From Sinomonas notoginsengisoli (GTDB taxonomy: Bacteria; Actinomycetota; Actinomycetes; Actinomycetales; Micrococcaceae), in contig NZ_JAIZDP010000002.1 of the NCBI RefSeq assembly GCF_021554725.1, positions 349,869 through 413,868 on the forward strand: a stretch of DNA of 64,000 nucleotides. The letters are read 5' to 3'. Position 1 is the stretch's first letter, and the number at the start of each line of letters is the position of its first letter. The position numbers and the translations under genes are program-made. Positions 8,967 through 17,928 of this stretch are shown here, in pieces. The notes under the pieces are model-generated. The model was not told where the DNA came from, did no database searches, and saw only the letters and a program-made list of their open reading frames with translations.

Positions 8967-10445
8967 ATGGCAGCAGATGAGACGGCAGCGCAGGACCACC
9001 GGTTCGCGGTTGACCCCGTGGTCCTCGAACTCGGCAAGCGGTTCGCGGAAGCGGGATTCGAACTTTCCCTGGTGGGCGGACCTGTCCGCGATCTCTTCCT
9101 TGGGCGCACCTCGCCCGACCTCGACTTCACCACGGATGCGGCTCCAGACCAGACGGTGGGCATCATCGAGGGCTGGGCGGACGCCCATTGGGATATCGGG
9201 CGGGCGTTCGGCACGATCGGCCTGCGCAAGGGCGGCCACCAGATCGAGGTCACGACCTACCGTGCCGAGGCCTACGACCCGGAATCGCGCAAGCCCACGG
9301 TCGCGTTCGGGAAGGACCTTGTCGCGGACCTCGAACGGCGCGACTTCAGCATGAACGCGATGGCGCTGCGCCTGCCGTCGCTCGAGCTCGTGGACCCGTT
9401 CGGTGGCCTGTCCGACCTCCATGCCGGGCTGCTGCGCACGCCGGGGGCCCCCGAGCTCTCCTTCTCCGATGATCCGCTGCGGATGATGCGCGCGGCGCGG
9501 TTCGCGTCCCAGCTCCGGGTGGACGTTGCTCCCGAGGTTAAGGCGGCCATGACCGAGATGGCCGAGCGGATCGAGATCATCTCGGCCGAGCGGGTGCGGG
9601 ACGAGCTCGTCAAGCTCGTCAACGGTGCCGCGCCGCGCGCGGGCATCGACCTGCTCGTGGAGACGGGCTTGGCCGACCATGTTCTCCCCGAGATCCCGGC
9701 GCTGCGCCTCGAGGCGGACGAGCATCACCGCCACAAGGACGTCTACCAGCACTCGATCAAGGTGCTCGAGCAGGCGGCAGACCTCGAGACGGGTCGGGAT
9801 GGCCCCGTGCCGCGTCCGGACTTCGTGCTCCGGTTCGCGGCGCTGATGCACGACGTCGGCAAGCCGGCGACGCGTCGATTCGAACCGGGCGGCGCGGTGA
9901 GCTTCCGCCACCATGATGTGGTCGGGTCCAAGCTCGTGAAGAAGCGCATGAAGGCCCTCCGCTTCGACAACGACACGATCAAGGCGGTGGCGCGGCTCGT
10001 CGAGCTGCACATGCGCTTCTACGGGTATGGCGACTCGGGCTGGACGGATTCTGCGGTGCGCCGCTACGTGACCGACGCGGGTCCGGTGCTCGAGCGGCTG
10101 CACCGGCTCACCCGCTCCGACGTCACCACTCGGAACCAGCGCAAGGCGGACCGACTCTCCTTTGCCTACGACGACCTCGAGCGGCGCATCTCAGAGCTTG
10201 CCGAGCAGGAAGAGCTCGCGGCCATCCGTCCTGACCTCGACGGGCAGCAGATCATGGCGGTTCTCGGGATCCGTCCCGGTCCGCTCGTGGGGCGTGCCTA
10301 CGAGTTCCTCCTCAACGAACGGATGGAGAACGGGCCTGCGTCCGAGGGTGAGGCCCGCGCAAAACTGCTGGAATGGTGGGCGACCCAGCCCGAATCGGCT
10401 CAGGCCGGTGCGGCGGACGCCGACGAGAGCGAGCGTGCCCGATGA
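8967..10445 (+). CDS. pcnA: CCA tRNA nucleotidyltransferase
   Basis: 492 residues. The nucleotidyltransferase head has LVGGPVRD (36-42) and the metal-binding DLDFTTD (D51, D53), followed by RRDFSMNAMAL and an RRxxR-type nucleotide-binding segment. A C-terminal HD domain shows the H...HD pair in LMHDVGKPA. It adds or repairs the 3'-CCA of tRNAs; the HD domain is common in actinobacterial members and may give phosphohydrolase activity. Divergent from the Nudix gene across 81 bp. Its stop overlaps the start of the next gene as ATGA. Confidence 0.94.
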   Translation: MAADETAAQDHRFAVDPVVLELGKRFAEAGFELSLVGGPVRDLFLGRTSPDLDFTTDAAPDQTVGIIEGWADAHWDIGRAFGTIGLRKGGHQIEVTTYRAEAYDPESRKPTVAFGKDLVADLERRDFSMNAMALRLPSLELVDPFGGLSDLHAGLLRTPGAPELSFSDDPLRMMRAARFASQLRVDVAPEVKAAMTEMAERIEIISAERVRDELVKLVNGAAPRAGIDLLVETGLADHVLPEIPALRLEADEHHRHKDVYQHSIKVLEQAADLETGRDGPVPRPDFVLRFAALMHDVGKPATRRFEPGGAVSFRHHDVVGSKLVKKRMKALRFDNDTIKAVARLVELHMRFYGYGDSGWTDSAVRRYVTDAGPVLERLHRLTRSDVTTRNQRKADRLSFAYDDLERRISELAEQEELAAIRPDLDGQQIMAVLGIRPGPLVGRAYEFLLNERMENGPASEGEARAKLLEWWATQPESAQAGAADADESERAR

Positions 10446-11041
10446 ACGGCATGGGACTCCCCGGCATGGAGGACTTCGGCCTCACGCGCCTGTGGCTCCT
10501 GCGCCACGGCGAGACCGAGTGGTCCAAGAGCGGGCAGTACACCGGTCTCACGGACCTGCCTCTCACGGCCGTGGGCGAGGAGCAGGCACGTTCTGCGCAT
10601 GCGGCGCTCGACGGCGTGGACTTCGGTCTCGTGCTCACCTCGCCACTGCAGCGTGCACGGCGCACCGCGGAGCTCGCAGGCTTCCCAGACGCCCAGCCCG
10701 AGCCGAACGCGCTCGAGTGGAACTACGGCGACTACGAGGGTGTGCGGTCCGCGGATATCCGCAAGGAGCACCCGGACTACCTCATCTGGAAGGATGGGGT
10801 GCCCAACGGCGAGGCGCTCGAGCACGTCGGGGAGCGGGCGGACCGGATCGTCCAGCGGGTGCGGACCGCCGGTGTGGAGAACGCCCTCGTGGTGGCGCAC
10901 GGGCACTTCTGCCGGATCCTGGCTGCCCGTTGGCTGGGCCTGCCCGCTGCATCGGGCCGCCATTTCGTCCTCGGAACCGCCAAGGTGTGCCGGCTTGGCT
11001 GGGACAAGAAGACGCCCGCCATCGAGGCCTGGGGACTGTAG
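10442..11041 (+). CDS. histidine phosphatase family protein
   Basis: 199 residues of the phosphoglycerate-mutase-like superfamily. The phosphohistidine motif LLRHGETEW is close to the N-terminus, and the second catalytic histidine is in VVAHGHFCR. The start ATG overlaps the pcnA stop, which fixes it and implies translational coupling. Upstream in-frame codons only re-read pcnA. Substrate unknown; broad phosphatase rather than a glycolytic mutase, given the short length and WNYGDYEG loop. Confidence 0.9.
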   Translation: MNGMGLPGMEDFGLTRLWLLRHGETEWSKSGQYTGLTDLPLTAVGEEQARSAHAALDGVDFGLVLTSPLQRARRTAELAGFPDAQPEPNALEWNYGDYEGVRSADIRKEHPDYLIWKDGVPNGEALEHVGERADRIVQRVRTAGVENALVVAHGHFCRILAARWLGLPAASGRHFVLGTAKVCRLGWDKKTPAIEAWGL

Positions 11042-11115
11042 GGCCGCGTCTCCTTGGGGCTAATCTGAGGTGAATCGGCGCACAGCGGCCGCCGTTCCAC
11101 GCTGAGGGGCTCGCG

Positions 11116-11823
11116 ATGCGTGACCTTGCCTCGATCCTGCGGGACCTCCCTGAAGGCAGCGGACCCCCGCCGTGGCCGGGGCTGGAATACGTGCGCGGAT
11201 GGGGGACCTTCGGGCTGCCCTTCGATTCGGGTCATGTGCTCGCCCTCCGTGTGTTCCTCCAGGGGACCTTCGGGGCATACCGCACGCCCTGGCATCGGGA
11301 TCCGGCGGGCTCATGGTCTATCCACGTGGACGGTCCGCGACTGGAGACCGCGTGCCCGCGGTACTACGGTGCCGCGTGCGAGTTCACCGGGTTCTCCCGG
11401 ATCAGCCTCGAGTGGGAAGGCCCGGCCCGGCTTCACGTGCGGATGGACGAGCCCGCTCTCGACTGGACCGTTGAAGCCACGTCGTCCCCGCTCCTCGACG
11501 CCGTGAACATGGTGAGTTCCCGCCTGCCCCTCGCCACGTGGCGCCCGGACGGGCTGGTAAGGGCCCGTGAGGTGATGGCGCGGTGGCTCGGGCTGGCGAA
11601 CATGGTGATGCGCGGCGTCATGCCGAGTGGGCATTCGGGCACGCTCATGCCCTCGCAGATGTACTTCGTCAACCGGTCGACGGCGATCCTCGACGGACTG
11701 GACCTGGGCCGGCCAGTCCGCGTGAAGGCCAATCCGCTCTTGGGAGAGGTGGCGCTTCCCGCGCGCGGCATTCTCGCGATCGGCCAGGCGGTGTGGGAGC
11801 CGCTCCCAGGCGCGGCGCCGTAG
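11116..11823 (+). CDS. hypothetical protein
   Basis: 235 residues; I do not recognise the family. Codon use is strongly G/C-ended and continuous, so it is a real gene. No signal peptide or membrane helix is visible. The sequence mixes aromatic-rich beta-type segments (GLEYVRGWGTFGLPF, YFVNRSTAILDGL) with Gly/Pro turns, consistent with a globular cytosolic protein. It follows the phosphatase gene by 74 bp and may be read through from it. A sparse region of small ORFs follows. Confidence 0.65.
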   Translation: MRDLASILRDLPEGSGPPPWPGLEYVRGWGTFGLPFDSGHVLALRVFLQGTFGAYRTPWHRDPAGSWSIHVDGPRLETACPRYYGAACEFTGFSRISLEWEGPARLHVRMDEPALDWTVEATSSPLLDAVNMVSSRLPLATWRPDGLVRAREVMARWLGLANMVMRGVMPSGHSGTLMPSQMYFVNRSTAILDGLDLGRPVRVKANPLLGEVALPARGILAIGQAVWEPLPGAAP

Positions 11824-12066
11824 GCAGTCAGCGAGGACGTACCAGAGGGTGCACCGCGGACGGCGGTGAATGCGCCGCGGCCGCCCGTCAAGAATCTCCA
11901 AAGAATTTCTCTGCATTCTCTTGCGGTTTATCCAGAGAGTGGTCTACCTTTTTATTTATTGGCTGACCGGCCGTGATTAATCCGATTGCCGATCCGATTG
12001 CGGGTCCGATGACCGATCAGCCAGCTCAAGCTCCAAGACCGAACGATAGCGAAGGAGGCTGGACCG

Positions 12067-12162
12067 ATGACGATGACCGAGGTTCTCAACCAGGGTTGGA
12101 CCGATTTCGCTAAGTGCGGTCGACGCGGCCTCGTTCCGGTCTTTGGCGCCACGGGCGCCTGA
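12067..12162 (+). CDS. possible 31-residue peptide
   Basis: ATG preceded at 8-bp spacing by AAGGAGG, one of the best Shine-Dalgarno matches in the window. The product begins MTMTEVLNQGWTDFAKCG and ends in a Gly/Val-rich tail, with one cysteine. It has neither a signal peptide nor a long hydrophobic run. It lies about 115 bp after a promoter-like element. It could be a leader peptide or a small protein; no family recognised. Conservation would decide. Confidence 0.35.
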   Translation: MTMTEVLNQGWTDFAKCGRRGLVPVFGATGA

Positions 12163-12355
12163 CACTCACGGCAGCGAGCATCCTGCGACGCCACATCTTC
12201 TGCGCGGTCTGACCGCCCACCTTGTGGCTATGCGCCCCGCGCCGAGGGTGTGGGCTTCACGCGCAGAGCGCTGTGAGATCCACCCGCCAAGCCGCCCTCC
12301 TTTCCCCGCCCACTGAGGCAGCCTGTTGATGCTGCTCCTCGTGCTGGCGGCACGT

Positions 12356-12380
12356 CCTAGGATTTCTTGTATTTCCTAGG
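12356..12380. repeat. CCTAGGA inverted repeat
   Basis: CCTAGGA (12356-12362) and TCCTAGG (12374-12380) form a 7-bp inverted repeat with an 11-bp AT-rich spacer upstream of the small gene at 12552. It could be an operator or a weak hairpin. Confidence 0.35.
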
Positions 12381-12551
12381 TCATTTTGCGCCGATCAATT
12401 CGTACGGGCAATTTCACTATGCCTTTGAGTTGGTCGTGTGTGCGAATTCCGCGCCGCTCATTCCTTGATGGCGTATGCTCCCTGATCGGCTCATCGATCG
12501 GTCCATTTCCCGACCGCGCCATCCTGCGCTGTCCTTCGCACGGAGATCACC

Positions 12552-12806
12552 ATGTCCTCGCGTCAGACCCTGCATTTGCCCGACACTCAGCCCCAGCCGG
12601 CTGCGGGGACCCAGGCGCCCCACGCGCCGTCGTCCGCCGAATCCGGCACCGCACGTCCGAGGCCCTCCGAGGAGGTGACCACCATGGCCCAGCGCATCCG
12701 GCACGTTCTGTCCGCGATCGGCTCGACCCGGATCGACACCCTTCGCATCGACGCGCAGCGCGCTGCCGTGGAGCGCGAGCTTGGACTGTCCCGACCGCTC
12801 CTCTGA
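12552..12806 (+). CDS. small basic hypothetical protein, copy A
   Basis: 84 residues: a short N-terminus starting MSSRQTLHLP, a Pro/Ala/Ser-rich linker, then a basic helix of about 40 residues (MAQRIRHVL... AQRAAVERELG). GGAG precedes the first ATG; a stronger GAGGAGGTG precedes an internal ATG at 12684 that would give a 40-residue form, so two products are possible. The architecture and C-terminal RH(V/I)L...(A)xRxxVxRxL pattern recur in the gene at 13324, suggesting a small paralogous pair. Function unknown. Confidence 0.5.
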   Translation: MSSRQTLHLPDTQPQPAAGTQAPHAPSSAESGTARPRPSEEVTTMAQRIRHVLSAIGSTRIDTLRIDAQRAAVERELGLSRPLL

Positions 12807-12827
12807 CACCGTTCCTCTGACACCGTC
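12800..12827. repeat. 14-bp tandem duplication
   Basis: CCTCTGACACCGTT (12800-12813) is followed at once by CCTCTGACACCGTC (12814-12827). It spans the stop codon of the small gene at 12552 and the start of the protease remnant. Confidence 0.6.
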
Positions 12828-12830
12828 AGT

Positions 12831-13079
12831 TTCTGCACAGCGACGTGTAACGATCTCGGCGTCGTCGTGCTCGACGAGCCGGTGACTGACAAGCCCACCT
12901 ACCCGATCGCCGCGGCTGGGACGCTCGATGCGATCCTTCCGGGTCGTCTGGCCCAGACGATCGCGACGGCTGTGGGCTACGGGACCGAGGTGCGCAAGCC
13001 GGACTCCACCGATGGGTACCAGCGAGTCGACATCGCCGCGTCCCAGGCTTTACTGGCGGAGTACGGCGTTCGCCCCTGA
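12831..13079 (+). pseudogene. remnant of a trypsin-like (S1) serine protease
   Basis: An open frame of 83 codons with no convincing start site. It reads FCTATCNDLGVVVLDEPV, then a segment with TAVGYGTEVRKP. In secreted actinobacterial S1 proteases, FCTAT begins the strand before the TAAHC histidine, and DLGVVVLDxPV holds the catalytic aspartate about 50-70 residues later. Here the two are joined directly, so the histidine region appears deleted. The serine region is also absent. The fragment therefore looks like a degraded protease gene. The family call is from motif memory; an alternative is a small uncharacterised protein starting at GTG 12867. Confidence 0.45.
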
Positions 13080-13323
13080 CGCCCCGCACCCCTTGGGCGG
13101 GCCTTCTCCACGCGAGACGGCCCGTCCGTTGTTTGCACAGACAGTTGCTATGGAATGACTGGCCCATAATTTGTACGACAAATGGAGAAAACCTGTGGTG
13201 CTTGCCAGCGTGCGTGGCTACGCTGGATCCAGGTCTCGTACATGCGGCGCGCTGGGCGCTATCCACGGGCGGTGAAATCCACCCGAACGGTATTGCTCAC
13301 CCCATCTGCCCAGAGGTCTTCCG
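13080..13323. other. short intergenic gap
   Basis: No gene seen. A CATAAT element at about 13167 could be a -10 for the small gene at 13324, but no good -35 is spaced correctly. Confidence 0.3.
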
Positions 13324-13572
13324 ATGTCTACGCATCCAGCCCACGCCATCCCTGCCCCTGTCCGGCCCTTCCGACTGGTCCATCGCCCCACGTACAGCAG
13401 AGGCGCAGCGCTCGCGCCTCCCGCTCCGGCTGGCATCCCCTTCCGGAAGCGACTCGCTGCCATGCGGCGGTGGGCCCGCCACATCCTGTTGGACGAGTGG
13501 AACGTGGCATACCTTGAGGCGCGCCGGGAAGAGGTGGCGCGGAAGCTCTCCGAGGAGTGGCCCCTGCGCTGA
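13324..13572 (+). CDS. small basic hypothetical protein, copy B
   Basis: 82 residues with a GAGG element 8 bp before the ATG. After a Pro/Arg-rich first half comes a basic helical C-terminus (MRRWARHILLDEWN...YLEARREEVARKL). The layout parallels the protein at 12552: MS start, Pro-rich linker, RH(I/V)L, then an arginine-rich heptad-like helix ending PL(R/L). No signal sequence or metal motif. Probably a paralogue; function unknown. Confidence 0.5.
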   Translation: MSTHPAHAIPAPVRPFRLVHRPTYSRGAALAPPAPAGIPFRKRLAAMRRWARHILLDEWNVAYLEARREEVARKLSEEWPLR

Positions 13573-13641
13573 GCGTCTGAGGCCGCCCGCGCGAGCGCCA
13601 GGACCGCACGCGGCCGGGAGGCAGCCGGTAGGCTTCGGCAC

Positions 13642-15084
13642 ATGGTGCTGCGCCCCGACGAGAAGCCTGATGCACGGCAGGCAGTCATCTCGCCGACCCG
13701 CAACGATCCCTTCCTACACACCATGTCCGAGATCGTGGGTGGACCGCTCGGGGACCACGCGGCCCCCGGCCTGATCCGCAGCGGATTCTGGACCCCGGAG
13801 CGGGTGCTCGTCCTCTTCACGGCAGCGGCGGCGATCCTCGGTGTGGTGATCAAGGGCTACTGCCGGGTGAACGGCTGGATTACCCCGCAGCACTTCTACG
13901 CGGCGTGCTACTCGGACATTCCCGCCCTGTTCAAGGAGCGGGGGTTCGCCGATGGGATCCTGCCCTTCTTCAGCCAGAACGCGCCCTTTGAGTACCCCGT
14001 ACTGACGAGCCTCATTGCGGGGCTCACGGCTCTGATGGTCCCCGGTTCCGGAGTCACCGAGGCGCGGGCCACGGCGTACTTCGACGTGAACGCCGCCCTG
14101 CTTTCCGTCATGTGGCTCGTCGCCGTCATCGCGACCGCGAGGTCCAACAGGCGGAGGCCGTGGGATGCCGCGATGCTTGCCACGGCACCGGGCGCGATCC
14201 TGGCGGGGTTCGTCAACTGGGACCTCTGGTCCGTGGCGCTGCTTGCGCTGGCCATCTACCTGTTCTCCCGGAACCAGCCGTTCTGGGCCGGTGTCTTCAT
14301 TGGACTCGGTGTGGCCACGAAGCTATACCCCCTCCTCGTGCTCGGCGCCATCCTCCTCCTCGCCGTCCGCACCGGCAGGTATCGGCAGCTGGGGCTCACG
14401 CTGGCCGGCGCGGGCAGCACGTGGCTTGCCGTGAACCTTCCGTTCATGCTCCTCGACGCACCCGGGTGGGCGTACTTCTTCGACTTCACGCGTGACCGGC
14501 CCGCCGGGTTCTCCTCGATCTACTACGCCTGGAACCTCATCGCGGCACGCCTCCAGTGGGTGGCCCTTGAGACCCCGGCGGTCAATGCGATCGCGGCCGT
14601 CATGTTCGGGCTGGCCTGCCTCGGGATCGCCATCGTCGCGCTGCACGCACCGCGCCGGCCCCGCCTGGCCCAGCTCGCCTTCCTCTTGGTCGCCGCGCTC
14701 ATCCTCACCGACAAGGTGTACTCGCCGCAGTACGTCGTGTGGCTCATCCCGCTCCTGGCCCTCGCGCGTCCGCGCTGGCGCGACTTCCTCATCTGGATGC
14801 TGATCGAGACGCTCCACTGGTGGGCCGTGTGGATGTACCTGGGTGCCACGACGAGCGGTGGGCCACCCACGAACAACATCGACTCCCCGTACTACGTGGG
14901 GGCTGTCCTGGCCCACATCGGCGGGGTCATCTACCTGTGCGTCCGCGTGCTCATGGACATCTACGATCCCGCAGGGGATCCCATACGCCGAAGCCGTCAG
15001 GACGACCCCCAAGGAGGGGAGTTCGACCGAGCGCCCGACGCCGTCACCTGGGACAGCCTCCGGCACCGGATCATCGGGGAGTAG
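13642..15084 (+). CDS. GT87-type (DUF2029) polytopic membrane glycosyltransferase
   Basis: 480 residues with about ten membrane helices. Early conserved features are a helix at about 52-72, then YSDIPALFKERGF and PFEYPVLT, typical of the GT-C fold DUF2029 family of polyprenyl-phosphate-mannose-dependent mannosyltransferases. A FVNWDLWSVALLALAI block and a C-terminal KVYSPQYVVWLIPLLAL also match the family. In many actinobacteria this gene sits directly beside rpsF; here rpsF is 27 kb away. A later ATG at 13723 is an alternative start that would remove 27 polar residues. Confidence 0.82.
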   Translation: MVLRPDEKPDARQAVISPTRNDPFLHTMSEIVGGPLGDHAAPGLIRSGFWTPERVLVLFTAAAAILGVVIKGYCRVNGWITPQHFYAACYSDIPALFKERGFADGILPFFSQNAPFEYPVLTSLIAGLTALMVPGSGVTEARATAYFDVNAALLSVMWLVAVIATARSNRRRPWDAAMLATAPGAILAGFVNWDLWSVALLALAIYLFSRNQPFWAGVFIGLGVATKLYPLLVLGAILLLAVRTGRYRQLGLTLAGAGSTWLAVNLPFMLLDAPGWAYFFDFTRDRPAGFSSIYYAWNLIAARLQWVALETPAVNAIAAVMFGLACLGIAIVALHAPRRPRLAQLAFLLVAALILTDKVYSPQYVVWLIPLLALARPRWRDFLIWMLIETLHWWAVWMYLGATTSGGPPTNNIDSPYYVGAVLAHIGGVIYLCVRVLMDIYDPAGDPIRRSRQDDPQGGEFDRAPDAVTWDSLRHRIIGE

Positions 15085-15218
15085 ATGCTGCTCGCGTGCC
15101 TTCCTGCTCAGTTTGGCCGGGCCGTTCGGCGTGTTGCGCCGGGGACACGCGGATGAAATGTGCAGTTCGCACGTCCGTGCGAGCAGGAACGGACGTCGCC
15201 GCGCGGCAGAATGAACCG

Positions 15219-17906
15219 GTGACTTCCCGCCCGGCCGTGCAGCCCTTCGACCTCGAGCGCATCGGGGCTAGGCTGCCCTTCGCGGAATCGTTGGCGGAGC
15301 TTTCGGCGGCCTTGGCCGATCCCGGCGCCGCGGCCGTGGTCCAGGCGCCGCCGGGCACCGGCAAGACGACGCTCGTGCCGCCGCTTGTGGCGAACCTCGC
15401 GCTCGCTTCGGCCGAACTCGCCCACGACGCCGCTGGCTCCCCGCGCGTCGTGGTCACCCAGCCGCGGCGGGTCGCCGTCCGGGCGGCGGCCAAACGGCTC
15501 GCGGCGCTGGACGGCACGCCCGTGGGGCAGCGCGCTGGGTACACCGTCCGTGCCGAACGGGCTGCCGGGCCCGAGACCCTCGTGGAGTTCGTGACGCCCG
15601 GCGTCCTGCTGCGCAGGCTCCTCGCCGACCCCGGGCTCGAGGACACCGCCGCGGTGGTCCTCGACGAGGTCCACGAACGCGGGCTCGAAACGGACATGCT
15701 CCTCGGCATGCTCGCCGAGGTCCGCGAGCTCCGCGGTGACCTCACGCTCGCGGCCATGTCCGCGACCGTGGATGCTCCGCGCTTCGCTGCGCTGCTCGGC
15801 GGCGAGGAAGGCTGGGTGCCAGTAGTCGACTGCCCGTCCGCGCTGCACCGGCTCGAAGTCGTATGGGCGCCGTCGTCCGGACCCAGGCTCGACGAGCGCG
15901 GGGTTACGAGGGCGTTCCTCGACCATGTCGCGGACACGGCATCCGCGCAGCACGCCGCCGAGCTCGCTGCCGGGAACGACATTGACGCCCTCGTGTTCGT
16001 CCCCGGAGCCCGCGAGGTGCATCATGTCGCGGGCAGGCTCAACGACCGGCTGCGGCGCCGCGGGCCAGCCGGCACTCGGGGCATCGAGGTCCTCGAGCTG
16101 CACGGGCAGGCGCCGGTCGTGGAGCAGGACCGCGCCGTGTCCGGCCGCGGCCCCGGCGATGGGCCGCGGATCGTCGTCTCGACGGCGTTGGCTGAGTCTT
16201 CGCTCACGGTTCCGGGCGTGCGGCTCGTGGTCGACTCGGGACTCGCGCGGGAGCCGCGGCGGGACGCGTCCCGGGGGATGTCAGGGTTGGTGACGGTCTC
16301 GTGCTCGCGCGCGTCGGCGGAGCAGCGGGCCGGGCGCGCCGCCCGCCAGGGACCGGGCCGCGTGGTGCGGTGCTACGACGAGCGCGCCCTGGCCGCCGCT
16401 CCCGCCCATTCGACGCCTGAGATCGCCTCCGCGGACCTCACCGAGGCCGCGCTCGTGCTCGCATGCTGGGGCGCGCCCGGCGGAGTGGGCCTGGCGCTGC
16501 CGGACGCACCGCCCACCGCAGCGTTTGCCGACGCCGTGGCGGTACTGCTGGCAATCGGTGCCGTGGACGACGCCGGCCAAGCCACCGCGCTCGGCCGCAC
16601 CCTGGCGCGCATCCCGACGGATCCGCGCCTCGGCCGGGCGCTCCTTCAGGGTGCCGAGATCGTGGGCCCGCGGGTTGCCGCGGAGGCTGTGGCGATGGTG
16701 GCGCGGGACCTCCGGCCCGCCGGTGCCGACCTTGGCCGGCTCCTCGGGGCGCTCCGCTCCGGGCGGGATTCCCAGACCCGAGCGTGGGCCGACGACGTGC
16801 GGCGGTTCGAGCGGATCGCCGGGGAGGCTCGGACCCGCTTCCCCGGAGGCCTTGACCCCTCAACCGGGGTGGTGGCAACGGAGGCGACGGACGCCGGGAA
16901 GGTGGGGGCCGTCGTCGCGCTCGCATTCCCCCGGTTTGTGGCCCGCCGCGTCCCGGGCGACCGCGAGCAGTACCTGCTCGCCTCCGGCACGCGAGCCGGC
17001 CTGCCGGCAGGAAGCCCGCTCGCCGGACACGAGTGGCTTGCGATTGCCGACGCCGCGCGGTCGGCGGCCCGCGACGCCGCGGGGACGGGCGCCGTCGTGC
17101 GAGCGGCCGTTCCGATCGGCCAGGATGTTGCGGAGCTCGCCGCAGGGCACCTGCTCACGGACCGGGTGGAGGCGAGGTTCGACGGCGGCCGCCTCGCCGC
17201 CCGGCGCGAGCGGCGCCTTGGCGCGATCCGGCTCGAGTCGACGCCGGTGCGACCGTCGCGGGAGGAGGGGCACGGCGCCGTCGTGCGTGCGCTCGAGGTG
17301 GAGGGGCTCGGGGTGATCGGGTGGTCGAACGCCGCGGACGGGCTGCGGCGGCGCCTGGCTCTGGTGCGGCGGGAGCTCGGCGACCCGTGGCCCGACGTGT
17401 CCGAGCCCGCACTGCTGGCGCGGCTCGACGAGTGGCTCGCGCCGGAGGCCGACGCGCTCGCCAGGGGCGCCTCCGTTCGTGGCGTGGACCTCGCGGAGCC
17501 GCTGCGGCGGCTGCTGCCGTGGCCTGAGGCGGCGCGGTTCGACGAGCTCGCACCCGAGCGGCTCGAGGTGCCGAGCGGGTCGCGGGTGCGGATCGAGTAC
17601 CCGGCGGTGGAGGACGTTGACGGCACGGGCGCGGGCGGCCGGCCGATCGTCGCCGTCAAGCTCCAGGAGTGCTTCGGCTGGGCGGAGACACCCCGCCTCG
17701 TGGACGGGAGGGTGCCGGTGCTGTTCCACCTGCTCTCCCCGGCCGGGCGACCGCTCGCCGTGACCGATGATCTGGCGTCCTTCTGGTCCGGCCCCTACGC
17801 GCAGGTGCGTGCCGAGATGCGCGGACGGTACCCCAAGCACCCTTGGCCCGAGGACCCCTGGACGGCGGTGGCGACGGCGAAGACGAAGCGGCGGATGGGG
17901 ACCTAG
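15219..17906 (+). CDS. hrpB: ATP-dependent helicase HrpB
   Basis: 895 residues from GTG 15219. The frame is open further upstream but that part re-reads the previous gene. Superfamily 2 DEAH-type motifs appear in order: Walker A APPGTGKTT, TQPRRVAVRAAA, DEVHERG, and SATVD. QRAGRAARQGPGR is motif VI. The long C-terminal region with PRLVDGRVPVLFHLLSPAGRPL is the HrpB-specific C domain. It is a putative RNA/DNA helicase of unknown cellular target. A single-gene unit; the next gene follows 22 bp later. Confidence 0.92.
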   Translation: MTSRPAVQPFDLERIGARLPFAESLAELSAALADPGAAAVVQAPPGTGKTTLVPPLVANLALASAELAHDAAGSPRVVVTQPRRVAVRAAAKRLAALDGTPVGQRAGYTVRAERAAGPETLVEFVTPGVLLRRLLADPGLEDTAAVVLDEVHERGLETDMLLGMLAEVRELRGDLTLAAMSATVDAPRFAALLGGEEGWVPVVDCPSALHRLEVVWAPSSGPRLDERGVTRAFLDHVADTASAQHAAELAAGNDIDALVFVPGAREVHHVAGRLNDRLRRRGPAGTRGIEVLELHGQAPVVEQDRAVSGRGPGDGPRIVVSTALAESSLTVPGVRLVVDSGLAREPRRDASRGMSGLVTVSCSRASAEQRAGRAARQGPGRVVRCYDERALAAAPAHSTPEIASADLTEAALVLACWGAPGGVGLALPDAPPTAAFADAVAVLLAIGAVDDAGQATALGRTLARIPTDPRLGRALLQGAEIVGPRVAAEAVAMVARDLRPAGADLGRLLGALRSGRDSQTRAWADDVRRFERIAGEARTRFPGGLDPSTGVVATEATDAGKVGAVVALAFPRFVARRVPGDREQYLLASGTRAGLPAGSPLAGHEWLAIADAARSAARDAAGTGAVVRAAVPIGQDVAELAAGHLLTDRVEARFDGGRLAARRERRLGAIRLESTPVRPSREEGHGAVVRALEVEGLGVIGWSNAADGLRRRLALVRRELGDPWPDVSEPALLARLDEWLAPEADALARGASVRGVDLAEPLRRLLPWPEAARFDELAPERLEVPSGSRVRIEYPAVEDVDGTGAGGRPIVAVKLQECFGWAETPRLVDGRVPVLFHLLSPAGRPLAVTDDLASFWSGPYAQVRAEMRGRYPKHPWPEDPWTAVATAKTKRRMGT

Positions 17907-17928
17907 CGCGGGCCACTACGCTTGATGG

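Larger units (their letters stand above)
11824..12551. other. sparse intergenic region with small-ORF signals
   Basis: No full-size gene. A promoter-like pair TTGCGG (11921-11926) and TACCTT (11945-11950) is spaced by 18 bp in an AT-rich patch. Downstream are a CCGATTGC direct repeat near 11990, a small ORF with a strong ribosome binding site at 12067, and the inverted repeat at 12356-12380. Confidence 0.5.

Noticed and set aside
14739..15218. 160-codon N-terminal extension of HrpB
   Set aside because: It re-reads the GT87 gene in another frame; HrpB homology begins after the GTG at 15219.
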